This document shows, one piece after another, positions 1-11,252 of a stretch of 64,000 nucleotides of DNA. Where the stretch lies: NCBI GenBank assembly GCA_928212115.1, contig CAKMRJ010005634.1, forward strand, positions 258,087,811 through 258,151,810. Direction: 5' to 3'. The translations under genes were made by a program, and so were the position numbers. Position 1 is the first letter of the stretch. Every line of letters starts with the position of its first letter. Below the pieces are notes generated by a model. It searched no databases. It saw only the letters and a list, made by a program, of their open reading frames with translations, and was not told where the DNA came from. The DNA is from Lactuca virosa (taxonomy: Eukaryota; Streptophyta; Magnoliopsida; Asterales; Asteraceae).

Positions 1-818
1 AAGTGGGAGACTGTTGGATTAGGTGTCTAAGCCCATAACTATAATTGGTATGTACTTGACCCGAGAGTAGCATGGTCCATTTGGGTTGCATATCACCAGG
101 ACAATTTGATAGGATGGACTTTTGAGAAGAGGTTATTTATGATTTATTAATATATAATAAGTTCTAATGTATTAATATGAAATCATATTATTTAATTAGT
201 ATCGATCAAGAATTAATTTGGAATTACTTTAGTGATCAAAAAGAGACTAATTAAATATATAGGGATTGATTTTGTAAATCATTGATTCTTATAATGTAGG
301 CCAATGATCCATAATTCTTTAGGTTGGGCTAAACCAATGTGACAACCCATGGATAGTCCATGGAGGTTTAAACCCATGGAGCCTAAGGAATATGGAAGGT
401 CATGCACATTAGGGTTTACATGGTGAAACCGTAATCCTAGCCACACTATATAAGAAGCCCCTTAGCATCCAAAATGACACACTAGTGATCCTTGGAGTTC
501 CATGAGTCGATTTTGGTTGCAAGAATATTCTCTCAAAGTCATCCTTTGTCCAAAGGTGTGTCGTGATTCCATTTGAGGTGTCACACTTGGGGCACTAAGT
601 TCTTAAAGGCCAAATACATCAAGTTCATCAAGTTCTACAAGCTACATAAATAGGTAAACTCATAACTAGTGTTTTATGTTTTTAATATCATTTGTATGCT
701 AGTTGTAGGCTTAAAGCTTTGGAAAAATAATTGCAAGTATAATTAGAGAAAACATAAATCCAAAGCTTTTAGGGTTGTATGTGCACCATAGGATATTGTA
801 TTATACCAAAACCCAACA
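1..818 (+). mobile_element. 3' end of a Ty1/Copia element: PPT plus 3' LTR
   Basis: Bases 1-11 (aagtgggagac) look like a polypurine tract. The LTR then starts with TGTTGG at 12 and ends ...CCAACA at 818, about 807 bp. The first ~90 bases match the reverse complement of the LTR ending at 2085, so this is the same family as Copia A in the opposite orientation. The body of the element lies left of the window, so its target-site duplication cannot be checked. Seen directly: the TG...CA ends, the PPT and the homology to Copia A. Family assignment follows from the pol of Copia A. Confidence 0.85.
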
Positions 819-1366
819 CCTTTGAGATTAACTTATTCTGCAATTATCAACTTGTACTAACGTTTGTTCAAGTGTTTCCCAAAGTTCTTCTATTAACACC
901 ACCATTATAAAACAAACCATGCAATTTTCAGGATCATACATAATTATCGAGAGATCTCACACTCGTCCACTCCTGGTTCCCCGCAGCCCTCCAAGAGTCA
1001 AGTACGGATCCTCTACTTCCAGTAGTACGGGCCCATACTACCTTCCCCATCTATCCGTACTTTCCTCCTGGGTTGCCTTGGGTCACCAAAGTCGTTTCCT
1101 ATTCATACATACAATTCACCTTTAAATAACTCATGTCACTAATCTCATCCTAGGCTTACCCTAGGGTAATCTCTGTCCCACTCTCTGCCACCAGCTGCAT
1201 AAGAAGTCCCTGCTACCTCTCCCTAACTAGCTTGCAAATACCATTACATATCACTAAGACCAAATAATTCTTCAAATGAGAGGTCTCTCCCTATAACGGG
1301 TGGACCCAAACAAGAGCTGCACAATAGGGCTAAACCTAACCTTCTAAAATTATTTAGTCCTCGTTA
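819..1366. other. unrecognised spacer between two opposed Copia LTRs
   Basis: About 550 bp with no convincing gene. It contains short GTACGG...CCGTAC arms around 1000-1060 that recall the GTAC-type palindromes of some Gypsy LTRs in this window, so it may be an eroded LTR piece. A 68-codon open frame from 919 has no recognisable features and is not called. Confidence 0.4.
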
Positions 1367-1371
1367 TATGT

Positions 1372-2085
1372 TGATGGGTTTTGATCACTATAACAACCTT
1401 ATGGTGCACATGCAACCCTAATGATTTGGATCTAAGTTTTCTCTAATTATACATGCAATATTGTTTCCAAAGCATAAAGCCTAAACTAGCATACAAAATT
1501 TTGGTATATGAATCATAAAACTAGTTAGAATAATACCTCTTGTTGTAGCTTGTTGTATTTGGCGTTTAAGAACTTAGCACCTCAAGTGTGATGCCTCAAA
1601 TGGTTCACAAAATACCACCAACAATTGGAAGCTTGAGAGAGAGAGGATATGAGGCACTCAAAATCGGCTATAGTATCTCTAAGATTATTTGTGTCCCAAT
1701 TTTAGGCCAAGGGGTTACATATATATAGTTTATAATTCCAAGGGTTATGTGTAAACCCTAATTCTTGCACTTGGGCTTGTAATGGACTAACACTATATGG
1801 AAACTTACATAAGCTTAGTCCATCACTAATCCACCATGGATTATTAGCCTAACCTATATGTATCATTGATTTACACAATCACCCCTTATATATTTAATTA
1901 GTCTCTTTTGATCACTAAATTAATTCCAAATTAATTCTTGATCAATACTAATTAAATAATAAACCTCTTTCTCAAATATCCATCCTATCAGATTGTTCTG
2001 GTGAATACAACCCAAAATGGACCATGCTACTCTCGAGTCAAGTACATACCAATTATAGTTATGGGCTTAGACACCTAATCCAACA
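1372..2085 (-). repeat. 3' LTR of Copia A
   Basis: 714 bp, starting (minus strand) TGTTGGATTAGGTG and ending ...CCCATCA. It aligns with 10520-11219, differing by scattered substitutions and small indels. The region 2097-2938 between the PPT and the RNase H stop is non-coding 3' leader and is recognisably similar to 28104-28980 of Copia B. Confidence 0.9.
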
Positions 2086-2940
2086 GTCTCCCACTTGGAT
2101 AAGTCTAATAACTATAAATGCAAGTACGACTTAAAACCCGACTAGAAATCATAGCTCTTAAAAGCCGTTGTCGAACTCTGACGCGCCATTTTAGATAAGG
2201 GGTCATATAATCCTATGTTCTTCAAGATATCGTGCGGACAAATACATGGAACATAGTCATACTTATTCTCCAGCAGTTTGTTTCCCGATTTCCGATTTGT
2301 TTTACATAGAACTTAATTGAGCACATCAATTTAGTTCTGACCGGGCCCGACGCATAAGTCAAAACAAAATCATCGAAGGGCCCAAGATATCGCTTTTAAT
2401 CCTCCAAGGACTAAAAGGAACAGATAAACTTGGACTTATATGCTTGTACTAACTACTCGTTAAATCATACACAATAGCACGTTTTATAACATCAAGTTAC
2501 TGATGCGTTTTCGCACTATCAATGTACAACCAACTCATAGTCAACAACTCATACATCTTTGTTTGAAGACTATATGATATTATTGTCTCATAATCACTCG
2601 TGATAAATTCCATGAAGTGATTCATGTGAGCGTGGGTTTAATCCAATACTCAGACCTTATGAGCACTCATGAATGTTGTAGCCAACTTTTGTCATGTCTA
2701 AACACTCTAGATAATCTACAAGCCAAATTCATGACAGTCTAGCCTCAATACCTACTTCCAAAGTATGATCGACTGTGGATGGTTTGAATAATTTTATTAT
2801 TCTGGAAGTCAAAACATGCAAAATGAAACAATAGTAAGCAATTGACACAAGATAGTAACTGTACTCATAAATAAAACTCCTTTTATTTAATCATCAAATG
2901 TCAATTACATTTTATCTATTACAAGTTTCTTAACAACTAT

Positions 2941-4446
2941 CTAATCATTAAAACTAATATCGTCCTTCAGCCCAATGCTCCTCGCATGCTGCAAATGCTT
3001 AACCCTATTCAGTCCCTTCGTAAGGGGATCTACTGGGTTCTCCTCTGACGATACCCTCTTTGCTACGAGGAGTCCTTCTTCTATCCAATGTCTTATGAAG
3101 TGATATTTTCTGTCGATGTGTCTGGATCTGCCATGATCCCTCAGTTCCTTGGCTAAGGCGACCGCACTCTTGCTATCACAAAAAATCTCCATAAGCTCCT
3201 TTATAGCTGGTACAACTCCAAGGTCTCCGATGAAGTTCTTCAGCCATGTCACCTCCTTCGACGCTTCACTTGCTGCTATGTACTCTGATTCGCACGTTGA
3301 ATCAGCTACAGTCTCATGTTTGGAACTTTTCCAAGTTATTGCTCCTCCATTCGGGGTAAATACCCAGCCCGAATGAGAGCGGAAATTATCTATGTCGGTC
3401 TAAAACTTGGCGTCACTAAACCCTGTCACTCTCAAGTCATCACTCCCACCGAGATTAAGGACCTAGTCCTTAGTCCTCCGCAGGTACTTAAGAATGTTTT
3501 TTACCACAATCCAGTGAGCTTTACCAGGATTCCGTTGATATCTGCTGACCATTCTCAAAGCAAAGGCCACATCAAGGCGAGTACAAGTCATAGCATACAT
3601 GATCGAGCCAACTGCAGAAGCATATGGTACTCGACTCATCTCTGCTATCTCAGCCTCTGTACTCGGACTCTGCGTTTTACTCAGTTTGGTATTGCTTTGG
3701 ATAGGTAATTCACCTTTCTTGGAATTCTCCATGTTGAATCGCTTCAACACCTTGTCCAAGTAGGTACTTTGACTAAGTCCTATTAGCCTTTTACTCCTAT
3801 TTCTCAATATCCTTATCCCTAGAATATAAGCAGCTTCCCCAAGGTCCTTCATAACGAAACACTTCCCAAGCCAGGACTTAACCTCCTGCAAGGTTGGGAT
3901 GTCATTTCCTATGAGAAGTATATCATCCACATACAACACCAGAAAGCTAACTATACTCCCACTAGCTTTGACATATACACAGGACTCATCCTCGCTTCTC
4001 GAAAATCCAAACTCTTTGACTTTCTCATCGAAACAAAGATTCCATCTACGAGATGCTTGTTTCAATCCATAAATGGATTTATCAAGCTTACACACTCTAT
4101 TAGGTTACTTAGTACTGACAAAACCCTATGGCTGACTCATGTAAACATCTTCAGCCAACTTCCCATTAAGGAAAGCGGTTTTAACATCCATTTGCCATAT
4201 TTCATAATCATGAAATGCAGCTATGGCAAGCATAACCCTTATAGATTTAATCTTCGATACTGGTGAGAAGGTCTCATCATATTCAACTCCAGGAGTTTAA
4301 GTAAATCCCTTCGCAACCAATCGCGCCTTATATGTGTGTACTTTCCCATTCATGTTGGTCTTCTTCTTGAAGTTCCATTTGCACCCAACTGTCTTACGAC
4401 CTGGTACATTGTCAACCAAGTTCCAACATTGATTGTCATACATGGA
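2941..4446 (-). pseudogene. Copia A reverse transcriptase and RNase H, broken
   Basis: The frame at 4095-3463 carries the Copia RT core: SIYGLKQASRRW, then the catalytic YVDD box (LVLYVDDILLIGND), then the YLGIRI/ILGI-type and PYASAVGSIMYAMTCTRLD motifs that lead into RNase H. The frame at 3252-2941 holds the RNase H tail, with KELRDHGRSRHIDRKYHFIR and the terminal VDPLTKGL-like segment. The RT amino end (4096-4446) and the RT/RNase H joint (3253-3462) are present but out of frame or stopped. In a working element this enzyme would copy element RNA in the virus-like particle. Here at least two breaks prevent a continuous product. Confidence 0.85.
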
Positions 4447-5957
4447 CTAAATCTCGTTGTCCATAGCCTCTTTCCATTTTGCAGACTCGGGGCCTGCCAT
4501 GGCTTCCTTGTAGTTGTTAGGTTCATCCAAATTTACCAGTGTGCTATCACTGATAAATGTATCACCAGTTGTAGTAATATGGAAACCATATAACACAGGT
4601 GGAACACTAACTGTACTGGAACGCCTCAGAGGTAAGGACTCGTCAACTGGTTCAACAGGAGTTTTCTCCTCAGGTTGAGTGCTAGTGTTTGAGGTTCCTT
4701 TATCACTTAACTCTTGAAGCTCTTCAAGGTCAATTTTCCTCCTACTGTCATCTTGGCATATGAGTTCTCTCTGTCGGAAAACCCCTCTCCTCGCAACAAA
4801 GACAAAATTGTCACTCGGTCTATATAAGAGATATCCAAAAGACTTATGTGGGTAGCCGATGAAAATACAACGCTCGCTACGAGGTTCGAGCTTGTCGTTA
4901 GTCTCACGCCTCATGAAAGCCTCGTAACCCCAAACCTTGATGTGTGCTAACGAGGGAACCTTCCATGTCCACATATCGTGAGTTTTTTTGGCAACCTTCT
5001 TAGTAGGGACTAGATTAAGGATATGGGCGGCAGTCTCTAAGGCATACCCCCAGAATGAGATTGGTAACGAAGCTCGACTCATCATGGAACGAACCATGTC
5101 CAAGAAGGTTCGATCGTGCCTCTCAGCCACACCATTAAGCTGTGGTATCCTGGGTGGCGTCAATTGTGAAATAATTCCACATTCTTTAAGATAGTCGTGG
5201 AACTCGATACTAGATACTCACCACCTCGATCGGATCGGAGCATCTTTATCTTCCTGCCCAGCTGATTCTCCACTTCTTGTTTAAAATCTTTGAACTTTTC
5301 AAAGGTTTCTGACTTATGCTTGATTAAGTAGATATAGCCATATTTATTGTAATCATCAGTAAAAGTCACATAGAAGCAGTTAGCATCCCTTGTGCCGGAT
5401 CTGAAGGGTCCACACACATCGATGTGTATGAGATCCAACAAACCCTCACCCCTTTCACAAGTACCAGTGAAGGGTGACTTGGTCATCTTTCCAAGCAAAC
5501 AAGATTCGTAAGTGTCATCCGAATTTAAGTCGAATGACTCCAACACACCAGCCTTTTGGAGTTGGCCTATGCGCTTCTAGTTGACATGTCCAAGACGACA
5601 ATGCCACTAGCATGCCTTGTCCAAATTATTGGACCAATCAATATGCAGTACATTATTTCCTAAGTTGTCTACAAACATCACAATTTCATATATACCATTA
5701 CAAGGCGATGCTTTAAAATAAAATACACCATTATAAAAAGCATTAATAGACTCAATTTCATTATCAAATGAAAATCTAAAACCTTGTTTGTACAAACCAT
5801 GAAAGGAAATAATGTTTCTCGCCATATCGGATGAGTAGCAATAGTTATTCAAATCTAATTCTAACCCATTACTAAGCAATAAAGAATAAACTCCAATCTT
5901 GGTGACAGGCGACATTTTCCTATTCCCCATGATCAAGTTCATCTTCCCGTGCTCCAC
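4447..5957 (-). pseudogene. Copia A integrase, broken
   Basis: The piece at 5957-5607 is the protease-integrase linker. The zinc-binding WH.RLGH region near 5600-5560 contains stops. The piece at 5546-5160 carries the DDE core (LIHIDVCGPF, FTDDYNKYGYIYLI, SDRGGEYL). The piece at 5163-4447 begins PPRIPQLNGVAERHDRT, with the third acidic residue in VAERHDRT, and continues through SFWGYALETAAHILN to the YKEAMAGPESAKWKEAM segment that precedes RT. In the usual CxxC finger the first cysteine seems replaced (YESCLLGKM). A frameshift separates the two core pieces near 5160. Integrase would insert cDNA with the 5-bp duplication seen here. Confidence 0.85.
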
Positions 5958-5978
5958 ATCCCTGCTTCCTTTTAGTCC

Positions 5979-6990
5979 CTACATATCAGAACAAATGTGA
6001 ATACCACAACCTATATCATGGACCCAAGAATTAGCATGTGATGAGTTATTAGACAGAATAGTGTAAATACCTGCATGGGTGGGCTTTATCTTCCCATCCT
6101 TGGCATCCTGCAAGTATTTGGGGCAGCTTCGCTTCCAGTGCCCTTTATCATAACAGTAGAAGCACTCTCCTTCTTTTGGATTGGTAGAAGGATTAGCAGA
6201 ACCAGCTTTGGTCCCACTAGAAGAGGATCCATCATGAGACTTTCCCTTGCGGATCTTAGAAGGAGCCTTCCTCTTCTTCCCTTTCCTATGTCCAATTGCC
6301 AAGACTGGGGCAGCAGCAGTAGGAGTAGGAGTAGATACACCAAATTTTCCTTTTAGACTACTTTCAGTAGTCCTCAAAAGGCCTTGAAGCTTGCTAAGAG
6401 TGACCTCCTCCTTGTTCATATGATAAGTCATACAAAACTGATCATATCAAGGACCCAAATAGTGTAGGATAATATCAATGGCTAACTCTTCATCGAAGTT
6501 CACATTCAACTTCAGCAAGCGGTCCACAAACCTTTGCATTTTCTGCAAGTGGGCCGTGATGGACTCTCCATCCTTCATTTTTGTTGTAATCATGGAGGCG
6601 ATGATTTCATACCTTTCCTGAAGAGCACTTTGATGGTATCTTTCCATCAAGTCTTGGTGCATCTCGAAAGGGTAGTAGTCCTCATAGGACTTTTGAAGTT
6701 CAGCTGACATTGTGGCAAGCATGATGCATGACCTTTGTGGCGTCCTTCTCATGTGTCCTAAATTTATCAACCTCTTCAGGAGTAGCAATGGCTTCATCAA
6801 CCTCCTTAAGCTCTTTGTCGAGGACATATTCCTTGTCCTCGTAACGATTAACCACCCTAATGTTTCGAATCCAATCATTGAAATTCGAACCATCAAAGAT
6901 GACCCTCCCACACAAGTTCATGAGGGAGAAAAAAGCCAGAAGGGTTGGAGCTAGAAGCGGTGTTGGAAGACATCTGAAAAAGAAAGACAA
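5979..6990 (-). pseudogene. Copia A gag with zinc knuckle and protease start, broken
   Basis: Pieces 6990-6700, 6911-6447 and 6431-5979 together read as a Copia gag: FDGSNFNDWIRNIR near the start, then ALQERYEIIASMITTKMKDGESI and LQKMQRFVDRLLKLNV. A CCHC knuckle CFYCYDKGHWKRSC follows around 6170-6130. The protease begins WVHDIGCGIHIC, where the usual D-T/S-G active site reads D-I-G. Breaks are a frameshift near 6700-6720, a stop after the YLGP segment near 6447 and a stop after ICSDM at about 5979. The start is uncertain because the amino end is eroded. Confidence 0.85.
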
Positions 6991-7746
6991 AGTTTAGATT
7001 ACATAAGAATCCTTAATATAACACCCAAATGAAATATTAAGGCTAGAACCCAACACAATATTTTACAATTCGGAAGAGGGATGCCGTAATCCAATTTCAA
7101 AATATTTGAAGGTAGGTAAATGACGATTTACCAATTTCCACCATGAAAAACGAAATTGATTATTAAGTTTTAAATTGGATTGAAATTCCTAGATTCTTTT
7201 GAGATTCATTGAACTTTTCAATGGCGTGTTTAAATCTCGATTATGCCCTTCAGGTTTATGACTGGGATACCGAGGATCACAAACAAGGTGTGAATAACCA
7301 AGAAAATATACTTGGTACACTCGAAGGCATTTATCACCTAATCAATATGTCGGTTAACCACACACGCTTAATTGATTTATGACAAACATCAAGCTACCCT
7401 TTGCCACCCTTGTTAGTCCAAGTTAGTGTGCCGGTTAACCACACACGCTCCACTAACGACTTGGCAAGGTGCAAAGTGCAATTTCATTAGCATCATTTTC
7501 ACATTTTTCCTAAAGTAACTAAGATTGAGAATTTAATAAAACATTTAGTTACTTTATAATTATCATTATACTTTTAATGAGAATTAATGTCCTATCCTAC
7601 CCGTTCGGCTAACGACCCTCCACCAGTCAAGGAAGCGGTGGGTGAGAGTGGACACCCATTAAACCACCATTTTATAGGCAGTAACCTTATACCCCCCTTA
7701 TAGACCGGCTTCGTGAATGAGGCCTACTAACGGTAAGACTGACTTG

Positions 7747-7831
<85 letters not shown>

Positions 7832-7859
7832 TTAAACTTATAATATTATAATAGTATAA
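6991..7859 (-). other. Copia A leader, gag-proximal part
   Basis: Non-coding leader between gag and the inserted solo LTR. It contains the GGGATGCCGTAATC module near 7078 and two copies of a TGCCGGTTAACCACACACGC motif near 7350 and 7430. All are shared with the Copia B leader (32521-34236). An (AT)n tract lies at 7750-7827. Confidence 0.75.
7750..7827. repeat. (AT)n microsatellite in the Copia A leader
   Basis: About 39 AT dinucleotides. The matching place in Copia B (about 33317-33335) has only a short irregular TATATA run, so the tract probably expanded after insertion. Confidence 0.95.
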
Positions 7860-9873
7860 TGTAATGTTTGGTTCCTCGCATGCATTTAAACTTAATTATT
7901 TTATTCATTTTGGAAGGGCTACTCGAAGAGTTGGTGGCCCTAACTCGTCGAGTAGAAGGCAGTGTATGTGCGGGGTTTTAGTGAACTACTCGACGAGTTG
8001 ATGTCCTGACTCGACGAGTAGGACAGCCTGGAAGAAACCCTAATCTTTAGTGCTTGCACCCTACTTAAGCATCATATATGGCCTCCAGCCCATCCTCCAT
8101 CACCTCCAAACCCTAATCAACCTTGAGTGATTTTGAGCTATTTTCCTTGCCATTTTTGTGATTGAAAGCTAGAAGAAGGAAGTAAAGACTTGGAGTTGCA
8201 GAAGGAAGGTTGAAGATCCAGAGCTAAGGACTCATTTCTGTCTTGATAAAGGTATAAAGCTTATACCTTGGCTTCTATTCACTTAGATCTTCATTTGAGC
8301 TTGTATATTGTCACTTTTGTGCCATTTCCAAGGTTATTCCGAGATTTGAACTCTTTGGGATGAAAGGACTTCAGATCTGGGCACTCTTGAGCTTTAGAAG
8401 CGCAAAGTTGCCACCTTTATTCAGCCATGGCCCTATTCCATGACTTAGACCTCCATCTTAGCTTGTAATGGGTATTTTAGCTTCATAACACCGTGCATAC
8501 ACGTAAAGTTAGCAACTTTACGTGTAATGCTAGTTTAAGGAGTCCAGATCTTCGAGTTGGAAGCATTGGAATGGATTAGAATTGACTGAATGGAATTGTC
8601 ATATGGAGGACTCGACGAATTGTTCTTGGACTCGGCGATTCGGGTCCGAACCCCTAAACCTTTTCTGGTTTTGAATGAAACAATTGAGTCTAGGAGATGA
8701 CTCAGTGAGTTGGGCAATATTAGGACTCGGAAGCTGAAGAACTCGGCGAGTTCAAGGAGGGACTCGATGAGTTAAAGTCGTTATGTCCCGATTATATGAC
8801 AGGAAAAACTCGACGAGTCTGGGAAGGGGCTCGATGAGTTGACTCGGTTGACCACGAGTCTAAGTAGTACATGAACTAGCCAAGTTGGGAGATAACTCGA
8901 CGAGTTGGGGTTGACTGGGAGTTGACCTTGACTTTGACTTTGACCTGGATGTTGACTTTGACCAAGGGTAAAATGGTCATTTTACCCTGAGAAGGATTAT
9001 CAGATTTCTGATTAAGTGTATTATGTAGTTGATAGTCGGGGAGTCGCCGGAGCAGTAGTCAAAGATTCTTCTCTCGAGTTTCAGAAGTCAGCCTTACGAG
9101 GCGAGTTTTCTCCTGTAGTAATGGGTCTACGGCCACAATGTCGGCCCATTTAGATGTTAGTAGTTTCGGACTACGGTCCGATGTCGGGGCGGTCCCGAGA
9201 AGCGTTTATGTATGCTTGATGTCTTTATGATTCTTGCATGTTATGTGTTATATGTTCCGGGCTTCGGTCTGATGTCGGGGCGAGCCCGATGTATGTTAGT
9301 TTATATATTATTTGTTATGTGAACAGGGCTTCTGTCTGATGTCGGGGCAAGCCCGATGTATATTAGCTTGTATGTAATGTGTTATGCGTGACGGGCTTCG
9401 GTCCGATGCCGGCGCAAGCCCGATGAATGTCTATATGCTTAATTTATGTGTTATGATATATGATATGTTGTATGAATTTCAGGGCAAGCCTAATGTCGGA
9501 CGGGGTCCGATGCCAGACGCGGTCTGATGCCGGGTAAGCCGATGACGGGATCGTCCCGATGTAGCTTATATGTTATGTGTATGGTATGTGGTAGTTTGGG
9601 GAGACTCAGTAAGCTTGGTGCTTACATTTTTCAGTTTTGGTTTCAGGTACTTCCACTAGCAAGGGGAAGGGCTCGGGATGATCGCATGGCACACACCACA
9701 GTTTCAGCCTGGTATTGTTTAGACTCTGATATTTTCTCATATGATTTGATACAGTGTTTGACATAATGTTTTGAGATACATGATGCTTGATTTTCTTTAT
9801 GATGATGGATGATTTATGGTTTTATTAATGATTTTAAAACGAAATTTTTGGTCTGTATTTTTGGGTTGTTTCA
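7860..9873 (+). mobile_element. solo Gypsy LTR nested in the Copia A leader
   Basis: 2014 bp, starting TGTAATGTTTGG and ending TGGGTTGTTTCA. It is flanked by tataa (7855-7859) and tttaa (9874-9878), a 5-bp TSD with one mismatch. Copia B has the uninterrupted target (agtataagggttg near 33358-33370), which confirms the insertion. The end resembles the reverse complement of 52829-52900, so the two belong to the same Gypsy family. The first 1.1 kb holds about ten ACTCGWCGAGT-like palindromes. 9150-9560 holds repeats around the GGGC..CGGTCCGATG and GCCCGATG words. No coding remains. Confidence 0.9.
9101..9646 (+). other. predicted intron inside the solo LTR (GC-AG)
   Basis: The donor-like site ACGAG|GCGAGTTTTC aligns with GAGAG|GTGAGTTTTC at 14065 in another LTR, so a T-to-C change at the donor is likely, or it is a GC donor. 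The acceptor GTTTCAG|GTAC ends at 9646. The hairpin GTAAGC-TTGGT-GCTTAC lies at 9609-9625, with branch-point-like CTTAC about 21 nt before the acceptor AG. Inference from pattern conservation only. Confidence 0.45.
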
Positions 9874-10505
9874 TTTAAGGGTTGAATTTTAAACTTTTAA
9901 AATTCTAAGGTTTGGAATTAAATGTTTCATAAGTGGGACTTTACAAATTCCAAAACTTGAGGGCAAGTTTTGAAACTCTTCAAAACTTTTGGGTTTCCAT
10001 AACTTATGAGTTAATGTATTTTAATGAATGAGACTCTTGATGTTCCATAACTTGAGGACAAGTTATGGAGTTCATTAAAAAACATTTTAGATCAATTTTA
10101 ATTAACAACATTATCATATAATTTACCATTGGTCTAATCTAACTCATATAGCAAGGCAATTCATATCAAATTATACAAATAAGCTACTTATTATCTTAAA
10201 ATTTGACAATTGTCCTTTAATTGGATGTGGATAATCATTACTATATCAGAAAACACGAATTTTATGATACAAAACAGTTTGTGGTAATGATCCTAATCCA
10301 ATTCTGGCCAAAAAAACTCGAAATTCTGCAAACAAAAGTATCTACTCGACGAGTGCATGAACTGGACTCGTCAAGTTGCCCTTTTGTGAGTGAACTCGTC
10401 GAGTCTGATCATTGGACTCGTCGAGTTCATCAGTCAAAGGCCAGAAATTCGATTTTTTCAGCTTTGAAAAATAACCAAGCATCAATATAACAGAAAACAA
10501 TCCTA
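9874..10505 (-). other. Copia A leader, LTR-proximal part
   Basis: Continuation of the leader after the inserted LTR, matching Copia B from about 33362 onward. Between 10340 and 10430 are four ACTCGTCGAGT-type palindromes. Copia B has four at the same place (34070-34155). No coding is supported. Confidence 0.75.
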
Positions 10506-10519
10506 GCCTCTGATACTAC
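10506..10519 (-). other. primer-binding site of Copia A
   Basis: The minus strand reads AGTAGTATCAGAGG directly after the 5' LTR. This is one or two changes from the TGGTATCAGAG complement of initiator tRNA-Met used by many plant Copia elements. Confidence 0.8.
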
Positions 10520-11219
10520 TGTTGGGTTTTGAGCACTATAACAACCTTATGGTGCACATGCAACCCTAATGCTTTGGATCTAAGTTTTCTCTAATTATAC
10601 ATGCAATATTGTTTCCAAAGCATAAAGCCTAAACTAGCATAGACAATTTTGGTATATGAATCATAAAACTAGTTAGAAGAATACCTCTTGTTGTAGCTTG
10701 TTGTATTTGGCCTTTAAGAACATAGCACCTCAAGTGTGATGCCTCAAATGGTTCACAAAACACCACCAACAATTGGAAGCTTAAGAGAGAGGATATGAGG
10801 CACTAAAAATCGGCTATAGTATCTCTAAGATTACTTGTGTCCCAATTTTAGGCCAAGGGGTTACATATATATAGTGTAGAATTCCAAGGGTTATGTGTAA
10901 ACCCTAATTCTCACACTTGGGCTTGTAATGGACTAACACTATATGGAACCTTACATAAGCTTAGTCCATCACTAATCCACCATGGATTATTAGCCCAACC
11001 TATATGTATCATTCATTTACACAATCAGCCCCTCTATATTTAATTAGTCTCTTTTGATCACTAAATTAATTCTTCATCAATACTAATTAAATAATAAACC
11101 TCTTTCTCAAATATCCATCTATCAAATTGTACTGGTGAATGCAACCCAAAATGGACCATGCTACTCTAGAGTCAAGTACATACCAATTATAGTTATGGAC
11201 GTAGACACCTAATCCAACA
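10520..11219 (-). repeat. 5' LTR of Copia A
   Basis: 700 bp with TG...CA ends. It pairs with 1372-2085. The inner end (minus-strand 3') abuts the PBS, and the outer end abuts the tatgt TSD at 11220-11224. Confidence 0.9.
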
Positions 11220-11252
11220 TATGTAACTTAGCGCATTTGTTTGCTAGTTAAT

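Larger units (their letters stand above)
1372..11219 (-). mobile_element. Copia A: complete but defective Ty1/Copia retrotransposon
   Basis: A minus-strand element bounded by the 5-bp duplication tatgt at 1367-1371 and 11220-11224. It has a 3' LTR at 1372-2085, a PPT (rc of gtctcccactt) at 2086-2096, RNase H and RT, then integrase, then gag-protease, a long leader, a PBS at 10506-10519 and a 5' LTR at 10520-11219. The integrase-before-RT order defines Copia. Stops and frameshifts break gag-pol into at least seven pieces, so it is not autonomous. The leader is interrupted by an inserted Gypsy solo LTR (7860-9873). The two LTRs look roughly 97% identical by eye over the first few hundred bases. 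Confidence 0.93.
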
